Shown here piece after piece: positions 17,998 to 26,629 of a DNA stretch of 64,000 nt. Below the pieces are notes generated by a model. It was not told the DNA's origin. It saw only the letters and a list, made by a program, of their open reading frames with translations, and did not search any database. The stretch's first letter is position 1, and each line of letters begins with the position of its first letter. Location of the stretch: positions 248,001-312,000 of the forward strand of contig NZ_NSKC01000008.1 of the NCBI RefSeq assembly GCF_002286985.1, read 5' to 3'. The translations under genes and the position numbers were made by a program. This DNA comes from Halorubrum salipaludis. Lineage in GTDB: Archaea; Halobacteriota; Halobacteria; Halobacteriales; Haloferacaceae.

Positions 17998-18444
17998 CTA
18001 CTCCTCCGCCCGGAACTCCACCAGCGTCAGGTCTCGGTCGAGCGCACAGGTGTCGTGCGGCGGCTCGCCGAGCACCTGGTCGATCACGCGCTCGTCGTCG
18101 AAGTCGGCGCCGTCTGGGACGCAGTACCCGTGGCTCGGGCACTCGGTGTGCGGGCACGGTCCCGCGAGCGACACGCGGCCGCCGGCGTACGCCTGCTTCG
18201 ACGGGACGTTCGCGGGGACGGGCGCGGGCTCGACCTCGACGGCGCGGACGCCGGCGTCGTGGACGGCGCAGTCGAGCGTCTGCGCGTTCTCCCGGATCCC
18301 CGTCACGCGGTACCGGGTCCCCTCGGAGAGGTTGAGACACTGGCCCCGGTAGGGACACCCCTCGCAGTCGGGCGACTCGCCCTGATAGACGAACTCGCGG
18401 CCGGTGTCCGCGAGCCGCGTGCCGATGAGCGTGACCGTGGTCAT
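17998..18444 (-). CDS. UPF0179 family protein
   Basis: 148-aa archaeal protein of the UPF0179 family, with function unknown. It is cysteine-rich: CEGCPYRGQC near residues 28-37, then CAVHDAG, and CPHTECPSHGYC around 98-109, an arrangement that could hold a metal or Fe-S cluster. The start at 18444 gives MTTVTLIG, as in relatives. Convergent with the nucleoside phosphorylase gene. Confidence 0.85.
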   Translation of the reverse strand: MTTVTLIGTRLADTGREFVYQGESPDCEGCPYRGQCLNLSEGTRYRVTGIRENAQTLDCAVHDAGVRAVEVEPAPVPANVPSKQAYAGGRVSLAGPCPHTECPSHGYCVPDGADFDDERVIDQVLGEPPHDTCALDRDLTLVEFRAEE

Positions 18445-18569
18445 GGGCGACACGACGCTCCGCGCCGCCGTAAGCCTCCCGCCTCGGGCGGCAAGGGCGC
18501 GCACCCGGAGAGGCGCGGCGCGCCCGGAGGGGAAGACACATCCGGGCGCTCCGGCAACCACGACCAACG

Positions 18570-20993
18570 ATGATCGCGGCGCTGGCACGAGACGCGAATC
18601 GGGAGGCCGAGGCGGCGAACGAGCGGCGCGTCCTCGTGCTCGCCGGCGACCGCGACCGCGGGTTCGACGCGGCCTACGACGCGATCGAGGCGGTCGATCC
18701 CACTTCGACCGCGATCGTCTCCACGCGAGAGGGGTTCCGGTTCGAGGAGCATCGCCCGCGGAACGCCGACGAGCTGCTGGGCCGCACCCGCGAGGTCGTC
18801 GTCCTCGACTGCCACGAGCGGTTCGTCCCGAACGCGCTCGGCCGCTGCGTGGGTGCCGTCGACGGCGGCGGCCTCCTCGTCCTCCTGACCCCGGACCTCG
18901 ACGAGTGGCCCGCGGTCCGCGACCGGTTCGACGACTCGCTCGCGGTCCCGCCGTACGGGGTCGACGACGTGACGGGGCGGTTCCGCGAGCGCTTCGTCGG
19001 GACGCTCCGGTCGCATCCGGGGATCGCGGTCGTCTCGCTCGGGGAAGACGGGCCGGCGGGCGACGCGGTCGAGCGCGACGGGCTCACCGGTCCGCGGGAG
19101 GAGACGACCGCGGAGTCGACCGTCCCGCCGAGCGCCCCGCCGAGCGCCCCACCGAACGCGGCGTTCCCGGCCGCGGCCTACGAGGCCTGCCTCACGGGCG
19201 ATCAGGTCCGGGCGGTGCGGGCGTTCGAGTCGCTCGCGACGCCGGGACACGCGGTCGTCGCCGAGGCGGACCGCGGGCGCGGGAAGTCGAGCGCGGCCGG
19301 GATCGCGGCGGGCGCGCTCGCGCTCGCGGGCGCCGACGTGCTCGTCACGGCGCCGGCGTTCCGCAACGCGTCGGAGGTGTTCGCGCGGGCGAGCGAGCTG
19401 ATCGGCGAAGGGGAGACCGATTCTGAGACCGCTCCCCGCCGCCTCGACGCGCCGGACGGCGGGCGGGTCCGGTTCCTCGCTCCCGCCGAGGCGGCCGAGC
19501 TCCCCGACGACCCGGACGCGGTGATCGTCGACGAGGCGGCCGCGCTCCCGGTGCGGCTGTTGGAGCGGTTCCTCGACGCGCCGGCGGTCGCGTTCTGCAC
19601 GACGGTCCACGGCTACGAGGGCGCAGGCCGCGGGTTCGCGATCCGGTTCACGGAACGCCTGCGCGCGAGCCGCTTTTCGGTGCGGGAGGTGCGGCTCGAC
19701 GAGCCGATCCGGTACGCGCGGAACGACCCGGTGGAGGCGTGGGCGTCGCGGGCGCTCCTGTTGGACGCGCGCCCGGCGGTCGACGAGGCGGTCGCGGGGA
19801 GCGCGGTCGGGGACGCGACGTACCGCGCGCTTCCGGCCGACGACCTGCTCGGGGACGAGGCCCTGCTCCGGGAGGCGTTCGGGCTGCTCGTCGCTGCCCA
19901 CTACCGCACCGAGCCGAACGACCTCGCGCGGCTGCTCGACGCGCCGAACCTCACGGCGCGGGCCCTGACGGCCGAGGGCCGGGTCGTCGCCGTCGCGCTG
20001 CTCGCGCGGGAGGGCGGGCTCGACGCCGAGACGCGCCGGCGGATGTACGAGGGCGAGCGGATTCGGGGGAACATGGTGCCGGACGTGCTCACGAGCCAGC
20101 TCCGCGACGAGGAGGCCGCCGCGCCGCGGGGGCTGCGGACGGTCCGGATCGCGACCCACCACGCGCTCAGGGGCGAGGGGTTCGGCACGCGCCTGCTCGA
20201 CGAGGTGCACGCGGAGTTCGGCGGGGAGGGCGAGGAGCGCGGGGAGGGCGAGGAGCGCGGGGAGGGCAAAGAGGGCGAGGAGCGCGGGGAGGGCGAGGAG
20301 CGCGGGGAGGGCGAGGAGCACGGGGAGGGCGAGGGGGTCGACGCCGAGGTCGACTACTTCTCGGTCGGCTACGGCGCGACCCCGCGCCTGCTCCGCTTCT
20401 GGCGGCGGGCGGGCTACCGGACGGTCCACCTCTCGACCTCCCGCAACGACGCCTCCGGGGAGTACTCCGCGATCATGGTGCGGCCGGTGACCGCGGCCGG
20501 CGAGGGGGGACCGGGAAGCGCGCTGCTCGACCGCCACGCCGCCGCCTTCCGCGACCGCGAGCGCGACGGGCTCTCGGACGCCCACCGCGACGCGGACCCC
20601 GACGTGGTCGCCGGTGCGCTCCGGGCCTGCTCGGCGTCGGTGTCCGTCGACCTGACCGAGACCGAGTGGCGCTCCGCGGTGGGCGCGTCGTTCGGTCCGG
20701 GGATGTACGACAGCGCGCCCGGCGCGTTCCGCGACCTCGCCATCGCGGCGCTGATCGAGGGCGGGAGAGAGAGCGACGACGGCGACGGCGACCCCCTCGA
20801 CGACCGCGAGAAGCGCCTGCTCGTCCGGAAGGTCCTGCAGGGCCGCCCGAGCGAGTCGGTCGCCGACGAGCTGGGGTACGTGTCGGCCGGGGCCTGCATG
20901 CGCGCGCTCGGCGACGCCTACGAGCCCCTCGTCGAGCGGTACGGGACCGAGTTCGCGCTCGCGGAGCGGGAGCGGTTTATAAACTCCGAGTGA
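18570..20993 (+). CDS. tmcA: tRNA(Met) cytidine acetyltransferase TmcA
   Basis: 807-aa enzyme that makes N4-acetylcytidine in RNA using acetyl-CoA and ATP. Domains in order: TmcA N-terminal domain (1-190), RecD-like ATPase with Walker A ADRGRGKSSAAG (about 232-243) and Walker B VIVDEAAALP (about 315), GNAT acetyltransferase (about 430-660), and a C-terminal tRNA-binding helical part. An acidic GEGEER repeat of about 38 residues is inserted in the GNAT domain (about 551-589), encoded by an 18-bp microsatellite. The enzyme otherwise appears intact. Confidence 0.92.
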   Translation: MIAALARDANREAEAANERRVLVLAGDRDRGFDAAYDAIEAVDPTSTAIVSTREGFRFEEHRPRNADELLGRTREVVVLDCHERFVPNALGRCVGAVDGGGLLVLLTPDLDEWPAVRDRFDDSLAVPPYGVDDVTGRFRERFVGTLRSHPGIAVVSLGEDGPAGDAVERDGLTGPREETTAESTVPPSAPPSAPPNAAFPAAAYEACLTGDQVRAVRAFESLATPGHAVVAEADRGRGKSSAAGIAAGALALAGADVLVTAPAFRNASEVFARASELIGEGETDSETAPRRLDAPDGGRVRFLAPAEAAELPDDPDAVIVDEAAALPVRLLERFLDAPAVAFCTTVHGYEGAGRGFAIRFTERLRASRFSVREVRLDEPIRYARNDPVEAWASRALLLDARPAVDEAVAGSAVGDATYRALPADDLLGDEALLREAFGLLVAAHYRTEPNDLARLLDAPNLTARALTAEGRVVAVALLAREGGLDAETRRRMYEGERIRGNMVPDVLTSQLRDEEAAAPRGLRTVRIATHHALRGEGFGTRLLDEVHAEFGGEGEERGEGEERGEGKEGEERGEGEERGEGEEHGEGEGVDAEVDYFSVGYGATPRLLRFWRRAGYRTVHLSTSRNDASGEYSAIMVRPVTAAGEGGPGSALLDRHAAAFRDRERDGLSDAHRDADPDVVAGALRACSASVSVDLTETEWRSAVGASFGPGMYDSAPGAFRDLAIAALIEGGRESDDGDGDPLDDREKRLLVRKVLQGRPSESVADELGYVSAGACMRALGDAYEPLVERYGTEFALAERERFINSE
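20221..20335 (+). repeat. 18-bp tandem microsatellite inside tmcA
   Basis: About six imperfect copies of GAGGAGCGCGGGGAGGGC, one shortened by a GGGCAAAGAG interruption. Each copy encodes a Glu/Gly/Arg-rich hexapeptide (GEERGE). The array length is a multiple of three, so the frame is kept. Slippage could change copy number between strains. Confidence 0.85.
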
Positions 20994-21115
20994 GCCGCGC
21001 GGCGAGCGGGTACAGACCGAGTCGACCGGCGCCGCGAACCGGCCGCGGCGACCGCACTCGGTCCCGGCCGTCCGCGGCCGACGCGCTTTTTCCCGCCGAC
21101 CGCGAAGCCGAGGCC

Positions 21116-22126
21116 ATGAGCCAGCACACCCTCGCCGCCGACGGGAGCGAGCTCGCCCCCGAGACGGCGGCGAAAGCGGCGGCCGCCCGCGACGCGCTCG
21201 CCGAGCGCGACGGCGTCCTCGTCGCCTTCTCCGGCGGGGTCGACTCCTCGGTCGTCGCGGCGCTCGCGCGCGACGCGCTCGGCGACGACGCGGTCGCGTG
21301 CACGGCGCGGAGCGAGACGCTGCCGGCCGCGGAACTCGACGACGCGAAGCGGGTCGCCGGCGAGATCGGGATCGCCCACGAGACGGTCACCTTCTCCGAG
21401 CTCGACGACCCGAACTTCGTCGCCAACGACGGCGACCGCTGTTACCACTGCCGGACGATGCGGCTCGGTCGGATGTACGAGACGGCACAGGAGCTCGGCA
21501 TCGACACCGTCTGCGACGGGACGAACGCCGACGACCCCGGCGAGGGCCACCGTCCCGGCCTCCGCGCGGTCGAGGAGCTGGACGTGTTCTCGCCGCTTCT
21601 GGACGCGGCGATCACGAAAGACGAGGTCCGGGAGATCGCCGAGGCGTACGACCTCTCGGTCGCCGACAAGCCCTCGATGGCGTGTCTCTCCTCGCGGATC
21701 CCGACCGGACTGGAGGTGACGGAGGAGCGGCTGACCCGCGTCGAGAAGGCCGAACGGGTGCTCCGCGAGTGGGGATTCGAGGGGTTTCGGGTGCGCGACC
21801 ACGATGGGCTCGCGCGCGTCGAGATCGCGCCCGACGAGCTGGAGCGCGCCCTCGATCCCGCCTTCGCCGACGCGGTCCACGAGCACCTCACCGACGTGGG
21901 GTTCGAGTACGTCACCCTCGACATGGCCGGCTACCGCACCGGGAGCGTGAGTCCGGGCGGCGGCGATGGCGGGGAGGAGGACGACGGCGAGGACGCGGCG
22001 AGCGGCGAGGGGACAGAGAGCGACCAGGGGGCGGGAAGCGGCGAGGACGCGGAGAGCCGCGATGGGACGGACGACGCGAGCGGCGACAGGACCGTCGTCG
22101 ATCTCGGCAGACAGTACCCCCGCTGA
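21116..22126 (+). CDS. larE: LarE-type ATP-dependent sulfur transferase
   Basis: 336-aa PP-loop protein. The ATP loop is SGGVDSS (39-45), followed by CYHC (about 106-109) and KPSMACLSSRIPTG (about 185-198), whose Cys aligns with the sacrificial cysteine region of LarE. LarE adds sulfur to pyridinium dicarboxylate mononucleotide in nickel-pincer cofactor synthesis. No larB or larC lies nearby, so a different thiolation role is possible. The last ~55 residues are an acidic Gly/Glu/Asp tail absent from typical members. The ATG lies about 120 bp after tmcA. Confidence 0.82.
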   Translation: MSQHTLAADGSELAPETAAKAAAARDALAERDGVLVAFSGGVDSSVVAALARDALGDDAVACTARSETLPAAELDDAKRVAGEIGIAHETVTFSELDDPNFVANDGDRCYHCRTMRLGRMYETAQELGIDTVCDGTNADDPGEGHRPGLRAVEELDVFSPLLDAAITKDEVREIAEAYDLSVADKPSMACLSSRIPTGLEVTEERLTRVEKAERVLREWGFEGFRVRDHDGLARVEIAPDELERALDPAFADAVHEHLTDVGFEYVTLDMAGYRTGSVSPGGGDGGEEDDGEDAASGEGTESDQGAGSGEDAESRDGTDDASGDRTVVDLGRQYPR

Positions 22127-22229
22127 GGCGTCGCGGGCCGGGCGTGACGCCGGCCGCCCGCGACGGGCCGTTATCACCCGAGAGAACCCGACGCGAACGT
22201 TTATCTCCCGTGTTGCCGAACCGACAGCT

Positions 22230-22433
22230 ATGAGCGAGGCGAAGACGCTCGCGATCATCGCGGGCGGCGTGGGCGGAGCCGTCGGCGCGTTCGTCGGCGT
22301 CGCCGTCGGCGGGGACGCGCTCGGCGTGACTCTGACGACGCTCGTCGTCGCGGTGCTCGTCGGCGCGGCGGTGATCGCGAGCGCCGTCATCGCGGGCGAC
22401 GTGGAGTTCTTCGTGAGCGCCGACGGCGAGTGA
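22230..22433 (+). CDS. small two-TM membrane protein
   Basis: 67-aa hydrophobic protein with two Gly/Ala/Val-rich membrane helices (IIAGGVGGAVGAFVGVAVG and LTTLVVAVLVGAAVIASAVIA) and an acidic tail (DVEFFVSADGE). A TATA-like TTTATC lies about 25-30 bases upstream, consistent with a leaderless transcript. No family recognised. It is the last gene before structured element A. Confidence 0.65.
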   Translation: MSEAKTLAIIAGGVGGAVGAFVGVAVGGDALGVTLTTLVVAVLVGAAVIASAVIAGDVEFFVSADGE

Positions 22434-22569
22434 ATCGGCCTTCCTGAGCGGGCCCATTGAACTCCCCAGCCGGAGGCACGTTCCGCCCCGATGGCGATTG
22501 ATTGCGGGAGTGAGTATTGCAGATCAGTGGTGGTGAGAGAATGTTTAAAAGGGATGTGGGCGACGGCGA

Positions 22570-23100
22570 CGATCGCTTATAAACCGATTGTGGTGGCGCG
22601 TGCCTCCGAGGCCGCTTCGCGGCCGAGGAGCACGCGCGAGGGAGTCGGCCGGCGCTTATAAGCGCCGGCCGACGAGGCTGGGGAGGCGTGAGGCTGCGGT
22701 CCCGCGAGCGACCGAAGGGAGCGAGCGGGAGCACGGAAGTCGCAGCCCGCGCAGCGAACGGTGCGAGGTGCGAGCGAAGCGAGCACCTCGACTGGCGAGC
22801 GGCGAAGCCGCGAGCAGTGAGCGAGCAGGACCGTCTTCCGGCGGTGCTGTGCAGGGTGGGACTCAAAGGGGCAGTCGCCGGCGGCGGAGCCGCCGGCTGC
22901 CAGAGGCGCGAAGCGCCTCGCTGCCGCGAGGACGAAGCACGGCGACGCAAGCACTGGAAAGAGCGAGCGCAGCGAGCGACTGAAGCGCGCAGCGAGCCGC
23001 GCGAGTCCTCGCGGCTGGGGCTTTGGAGGTATTCACCGCGGCCACATCGATCACTTATAAACACTCGTCAGCAACACCCAAATTCAACTTATAAACAACC
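22570..23100. ncRNA. structured intergenic element A (candidate ncRNA or MITE-like element)
   Basis: Gene-less 800-bp gap between convergent genes, filled by strong inverted repeats. In order: a hairpin GCGCGTG...CACGCGC (22597-22637), a perfect 30-bp palindrome (22644-22673) flanked by GAGGGA and GAGGCTGGGGAGG, smaller GC hairpins including CGAGGTGC/GCACCTCG, then a long-range stem CAAAG-GGG-CAGTCGC (22864-22878) pairing with GCGGCTG-GGG-CTTTG (23011-23025). The end has two ACTTATAAAC words. Element B at 52.3 kb shares flanks and architecture with different stem sequences. Transcription and strand are unknown; no protein is supported. Confidence 0.6.
22644..22673. repeat. perfect 30-bp palindrome of element A
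   Basis: Left arm GTCGGCCGGCGCTT, centre AT, right arm exactly complementary. The equivalent palindrome in element B (52435-52464) differs at six positions per arm and stays fully paired. Confidence 0.95.
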
Positions 23101-23240
23101 GATCAGCCAATTTGCGATACCCACTCCCGCCATCGATCAAGAGCAGTCGATTGGCGGCCGACCCCGTCGGATGAGACGCTGTCTGAAAAACCGTCCGACG
23201 GGGCCTCGGGATCCCTCGTAACGAGGTTGTAACCGCGGTC

Positions 23241-24425
23241 TCAGAACAGGCCGGGGCCGCCCTCGGCCCCCTGTCGGCGCCCGCTGATGATGCTCGGGGT
23301 GCCGCCCGTCTGGATGATGTTGAACGCGGTCATCAGGTCCGTCCGAGAGATGATCCCGACCAGCTCGCCGCTCCGGTCGACCACCGGGAGCCGGCCGACG
23401 CCGTTCTCCTGCATCGTCTGCAGCGCGGTCATCGCGTCGGCCTCGGGGCCGATGCCGACCAGATCGGTCTCCATCACGTCGTCGACTCGATAGGCGTCCC
23501 GCTCGACGTCCCGGACCGATCGGGCGTCCTCTAAGGTCACCATGCCGACGAGGTCGTCGCCGTGGAGCACGGGGTAGCCGGTGTGCCGCTCCTCGAACAT
23601 CCGGCTCATCAGGTCGGCGACCGAGGTGTCCGCGGTGACCGTGTGGAGGTCCTCGCGGCGGGTCATCACGTCGGCGACGGTGACGTCCTCGAAGGCGGCC
23701 TTCAGGGTCGTCTGCTGGGCCTCGCCGGAGGCGGCGATGTAGATGAAGAAGGCCAACACGATGAGCAGCAGTTGGAAGTTCAGTACCCCGATTAACCCCA
23801 TGATGAAGGCGAACACCTTACCCACGGAGGCGGCGCGCTGGGTCGCCTGCGCGTGCGGCTGGTTCCGCGCGAGGAGCGCCCGGAGGACGCGGCCGCCGTC
23901 CATCGGGAAGGCGGGGAGCATGTTGAACACGGCGAGCACGACGTTCAACAGCGCGAGGTAGCCGAAGAGGAACAGCACGGCGTTCGAGCCGACCGGCGCG
24001 AGCGCGAACACGCCGAAACAGGCGAGCCCGACCGCGACGCTGACGACCGGGCCCGCGATCGCGATCCAGAACTCGTGTTTCCAGTCCTCGGGGAACTCCG
24101 CGAAGTTCGCGAGCCCGCCGAGCAGCCACAGGGTGATCGACTCGATCTCGTAGCCGTACCGCATGGCGACGATCGAGTGACCGAACTCGTGGAGGAGGAC
24201 GCCGCCGAACAGCCCGAGCGCGGCGGCCAGGCCGAGCGCCCAGGGCGTGAAGCCGCCGGCGAGCGCGGCCGGGTCGATGCCGGCGCCGAGCGACTGGTTC
24301 ATCACCTCGGCGATCATTCCGACCTGCGAGCCGATGAGATAGGCGAAAAGCGGCAGTACGATCAGAAACGTCCAGTTGAGCCTGACCGGGATCCCCAACA
24401 CGGTCCCGACCTTGATTCCACGCAT
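23241..24425 (-). CDS. site-2 protease family (M50) membrane metalloprotease with CBS pair
   Basis: 394-aa polytopic protein. The zinc site HEFGH (79-83) is followed by the third-ligand motif FPMDGGR (about 172-178), both within membrane helices. Two CBS domains occupy about 245-370 and may sense an adenine nucleotide. Such rhomboid-like/S2P proteases cut membrane-bound regulators or anti-sigma-like proteins. Substrate unknown. The ATG at 24425 gives the typical MRGIKVGTVLGIPVRLNW start. Confidence 0.9.
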   Translation of the reverse strand: MRGIKVGTVLGIPVRLNWTFLIVLPLFAYLIGSQVGMIAEVMNQSLGAGIDPAALAGGFTPWALGLAAALGLFGGVLLHEFGHSIVAMRYGYEIESITLWLLGGLANFAEFPEDWKHEFWIAIAGPVVSVAVGLACFGVFALAPVGSNAVLFLFGYLALLNVVLAVFNMLPAFPMDGGRVLRALLARNQPHAQATQRAASVGKVFAFIMGLIGVLNFQLLLIVLAFFIYIAASGEAQQTTLKAAFEDVTVADVMTRREDLHTVTADTSVADLMSRMFEERHTGYPVLHGDDLVGMVTLEDARSVRDVERDAYRVDDVMETDLVGIGPEADAMTALQTMQENGVGRLPVVDRSGELVGIISRTDLMTAFNIIQTGGTPSIISGRRQGAEGGPGLF

Positions 24426-25175
24426 ACCCGCGAGTTAGACGGGCGGGTGGATAAACGTCGGGGGGATCACAACCGTCGATCGATCTCGAATCCGGCGTCT
24501 ATCTGCGCTAACCTACCAAATTCACAGAATAGTATGTGATTTTGTTTATTTTCGAGTATGAGTTCGGCCAGAGGTCCGCAGCGGGACTCACAGAACAGAT
24601 CTCCGGCCGGAACCGAGCCGGTCTCTGTCTCGGGGTGACGGTCGGTGGAGGGGCGGTGAAAACGGGAAGCCGTCACTTTCGCACCGACCTGTTTGAAATA
24701 TACTGCTATATAAAACAGAACCGAACGAATTTTCGAAATAGGCTTCCAATTCATAAAATTCGAACGGGACAATCGGTAGGTACCGTCTCGATCGACGAAA
24801 CCGAGTCGACTTGGGCGTCCCGTCGAAACAGCGACCCTGTTATGAGAAGGCACGGCTCAAGTGATCGGCGCCAATTATAACAGATATCCTATTTAATATC
24901 GAAATAGTCGTTTCCTGAACTACTTGAACGCCGGCGATCGTCGGCGACGAAAACGCACCGGGTCACACCGGGTTGGGGGTGACGAACCGGCGAGCGCTCC
25001 GGAACGGATTCGGGTCCCGTTCGACCGCGTGATCGTGGGGGAACGCGAAGCGAGCCTGACTCAACGTTCGTTCGCAGAGAGGAAACGTTACACGAGTAGC
25101 TCGATCCGATCGGAGCCGCCATTCGATCCGGGACTGCGGTGAATCGGCCGCGTCCGACGCGAACCGACGCGGGTC

Positions 25176-25221
25176 CCGGTGGTCGACCGCTCACTGACCG
25201 GCACCGGTGGTCGACCGCTCA
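25176..25221. repeat. two exact 18-bp direct repeats, 28 bp apart
   Basis: CCGGTGGTCGACCGCTCA occurs at 25176-25193 and 25204-25221. After each copy the sequence continues (C/G)TGA, so the duplicated unit is slightly longer with one mismatch. It lies in gene-less DNA; function unknown. Confidence 0.9.
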
Positions 25222-25443
25222 GTGATTCCACGACTCGACGCGGCGGCGTCGGGGCCGAACCGGACCCGCTCGGTCCGACGCGGCCGGCCCGGACCCACGC
25301 TCTGCGATCGACGAGCCGTCGTTTATCCGAAAACATGTGCGCCAATAGCGAACGCTGCTTCGCCCGCGTGAGCGCCCAACGACGACGGGTCCGAGTCCCG
25401 TCCCGCCGGAACCGCGGTGAGGACCGACGGACCGCCGATAAAA

Positions 25444-25465
25444 TTACAATCTTATGTTTGTAATC
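25444..25465. promoter_or_regulatory. TTACA-N10-TGTAA inverted repeat (copy 1)
   Basis: Inverted repeat ATTACAA-N8-TTGTAAT with TATGTT inside, about 100 bases downstream of the FAA hydrolase stop. A close relative occurs at 42844-42863, about 75 bases downstream of the carbonic anhydrase gene. Neither lies near a known start codon, so a 3' processing, operator or insertion-scar role is open. Confidence 0.45.
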
Positions 25466-25564
25466 TCTGTGCGGCTGGCCGTCTCGCTCGGCGCCCGTCC
25501 GGAAGCGCCGGCTTCGCGTTTCGGAACCTTTGTTCTCTGTGAGCGAACGTCCGGCTCGGGGCGC

Positions 25565-26437
25565 CTACCCGTCCTTGTTCACGTCGACGTCGGAGAAGGC
25601 CGTGTCGCGCTCCGTCACGTCGACGGTCATCGAACCGACGTCCTCGATGGTGGCGTCGATCGTGTCGCCGTCCGACAGCGCGCCGACTCCTTCCGGCGTT
25701 CCCGTCGTGACCACGTCTCCAGCCTCGAGGGTGGCGCCGATCGACGCGTACTGGACGATGTTCCCGCACGTGTACACCATGTCGGCGGTGCTGTCGTCCT
25801 GCTTGGTGTCCCCGTTGAGCTGGAGCTCGAGCGAGAGGTTCTGCGGGTCGTCGACCTCGTCGGCGGTGACGACGCTCGGTCCGACGACCGTGAACGTGTC
25901 GTAGGACTTGCGGTTCGAGCGGTCCTGGTCGCCGCGGACGGAGATGTCGAGGAGGATCGTGTACCCGAAGATCGCGTCCCACGCCTCCTCGACCGAGGCG
26001 TCCTTGACGTCTTTGCCCATGACGAACGCGAGCTCGATCTCGTGGTCGCAGCGCCGGTCGGAGAAGGGGAGCTCGATCCCGTGGTCGGGGCCGACGACGC
26101 TGGACGGGGCCTTCAGGAAGTACCCCTTGTCCTCGATGGTGAACCACTCGTCGGTGGTGATGTCCTTGTCAGCGATCGCCTCCTCGATGTGGTTCTCGTA
26201 GTTCAGCGGCGCGGCGATCACCTTCCCGGGGCGGCGGACCGGGGCTCCGATCTCGACCTCGTCGCGGGCGACGTCGGCCGGCTCGTCGGCGTACTCGCTC
26301 GCGTCGAGCCCCCGGTCGAGGTACTCCTGAAGCGGGTCCTCGCTCTCGAGGTCGAGCCGGTCGGTGAGATCGACGATGCCGTCGCCGTCTTCGGTGAGCA
26401 GTCCCAGCCGCCCGTCGTCGTACTGGACGAATCGCAT
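25565..26437 (-). CDS. fumarylacetoacetate hydrolase family protein (likely acylpyruvate hydrolase)
   Basis: 290-aa FAA-hydrolase. The metal site includes HEIELAFVMG and GYTILLDISVRGDQDR, with the conserved GTPEGVG near the end. In gentisate pathways this family cleaves fumarylpyruvate or maleylpyruvate to pyruvate and a C4 acid, matching the gentisate dioxygenase in the same cluster. A TATA-like GTTTTATAAC (26459-26468, minus strand) sits about 27 bases before the ATG at 26437, so the transcript is probably leaderless. Divergent from the acyl-CoA ligase gene. Confidence 0.88.
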   Translation of the reverse strand: MRFVQYDDGRLGLLTEDGDGIVDLTDRLDLESEDPLQEYLDRGLDASEYADEPADVARDEVEIGAPVRRPGKVIAAPLNYENHIEEAIADKDITTDEWFTIEDKGYFLKAPSSVVGPDHGIELPFSDRRCDHEIELAFVMGKDVKDASVEEAWDAIFGYTILLDISVRGDQDRSNRKSYDTFTVVGPSVVTADEVDDPQNLSLELQLNGDTKQDDSTADMVYTCGNIVQYASIGATLEAGDVVTTGTPEGVGALSDGDTIDATIEDVGSMTVDVTERDTAFSDVDVNKDG

Positions 26438-26581
26438 ACGCCAGCCTACTCGGCGAGCGTTATAAAACATCCCCTGTCGACCAGTATCGACGGTTCCCGC
26501 GGGAACGCCCGGCGGTCGAGATCGCGTCGTCGGGGACGGGCGAACCGGGGCCCGGAGCGCTCGCCGATCAGGCCCCTGCGG

Positions 26582-26628
26582 ATACCACAATAGTTAATGT
26601 CATTTGTCGACGTGTCAGTGGTACCCAC
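26582..26628. promoter_or_regulatory. divergent promoter with two GTGGTA-type words
   Basis: Contains TTGTGGTAT (minus strand, 26582-26590), a TATA-like TAGTTAAT (26591-26598) and GTGGTACCCAC (26618-26628), just before the ligase start. The GTGGTA(A/C)C-like word recurs at other promoters of the cluster. Regulatory role is inferred. Confidence 0.4.
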
Positions 26629-26629
26629 G

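Larger units (their letters stand above)
24426..25563. other. gene-less region, A+T-rich in its left half
   Basis: About 1.1 kb without a convincing gene. 24470-24910 is much lower in G+C than the rest of the window, with words such as AAATATACTGCTATATAAAAC. The minus-strand frame at 24467-24853 has no recognisable domain. The right half is G+C-rich and holds an 18-bp direct repeat (25176-25193 and 25204-25221) and a TTACA-N10-TGTAA inverted repeat (25445-25464). It may be decayed or acquired DNA. Confidence 0.5.

Noticed and set aside
20221-20335. tmcA repeat or the GTGAAC array as a CRISPR
   Set aside because: The tmcA units are contiguous without spacers and keep a coding frame. The GTGAAC repeats are too short, too few, and lack cas genes.
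22570-23100. Element A as RNase P RNA or SRP (7S) RNA
   Set aside because: The conserved RNase P core words (such as GAGGAAAGTCC) and the SRP GNAR/GGAA loop arrangement are not seen, and there are two divergent copies in the window.
22387-23221. Open frames on both strands of element A
   Set aside because: They are made of inverted repeats, contain no domain, and both strands are equally open as expected for G+C-rich palindromic DNA.
24467-24853. 128-codon minus-strand frame in the A+T-rich gap
   Set aside because: No recognisable domain, no convincing promoter, and unusual composition; treated as non-coding or remnant.
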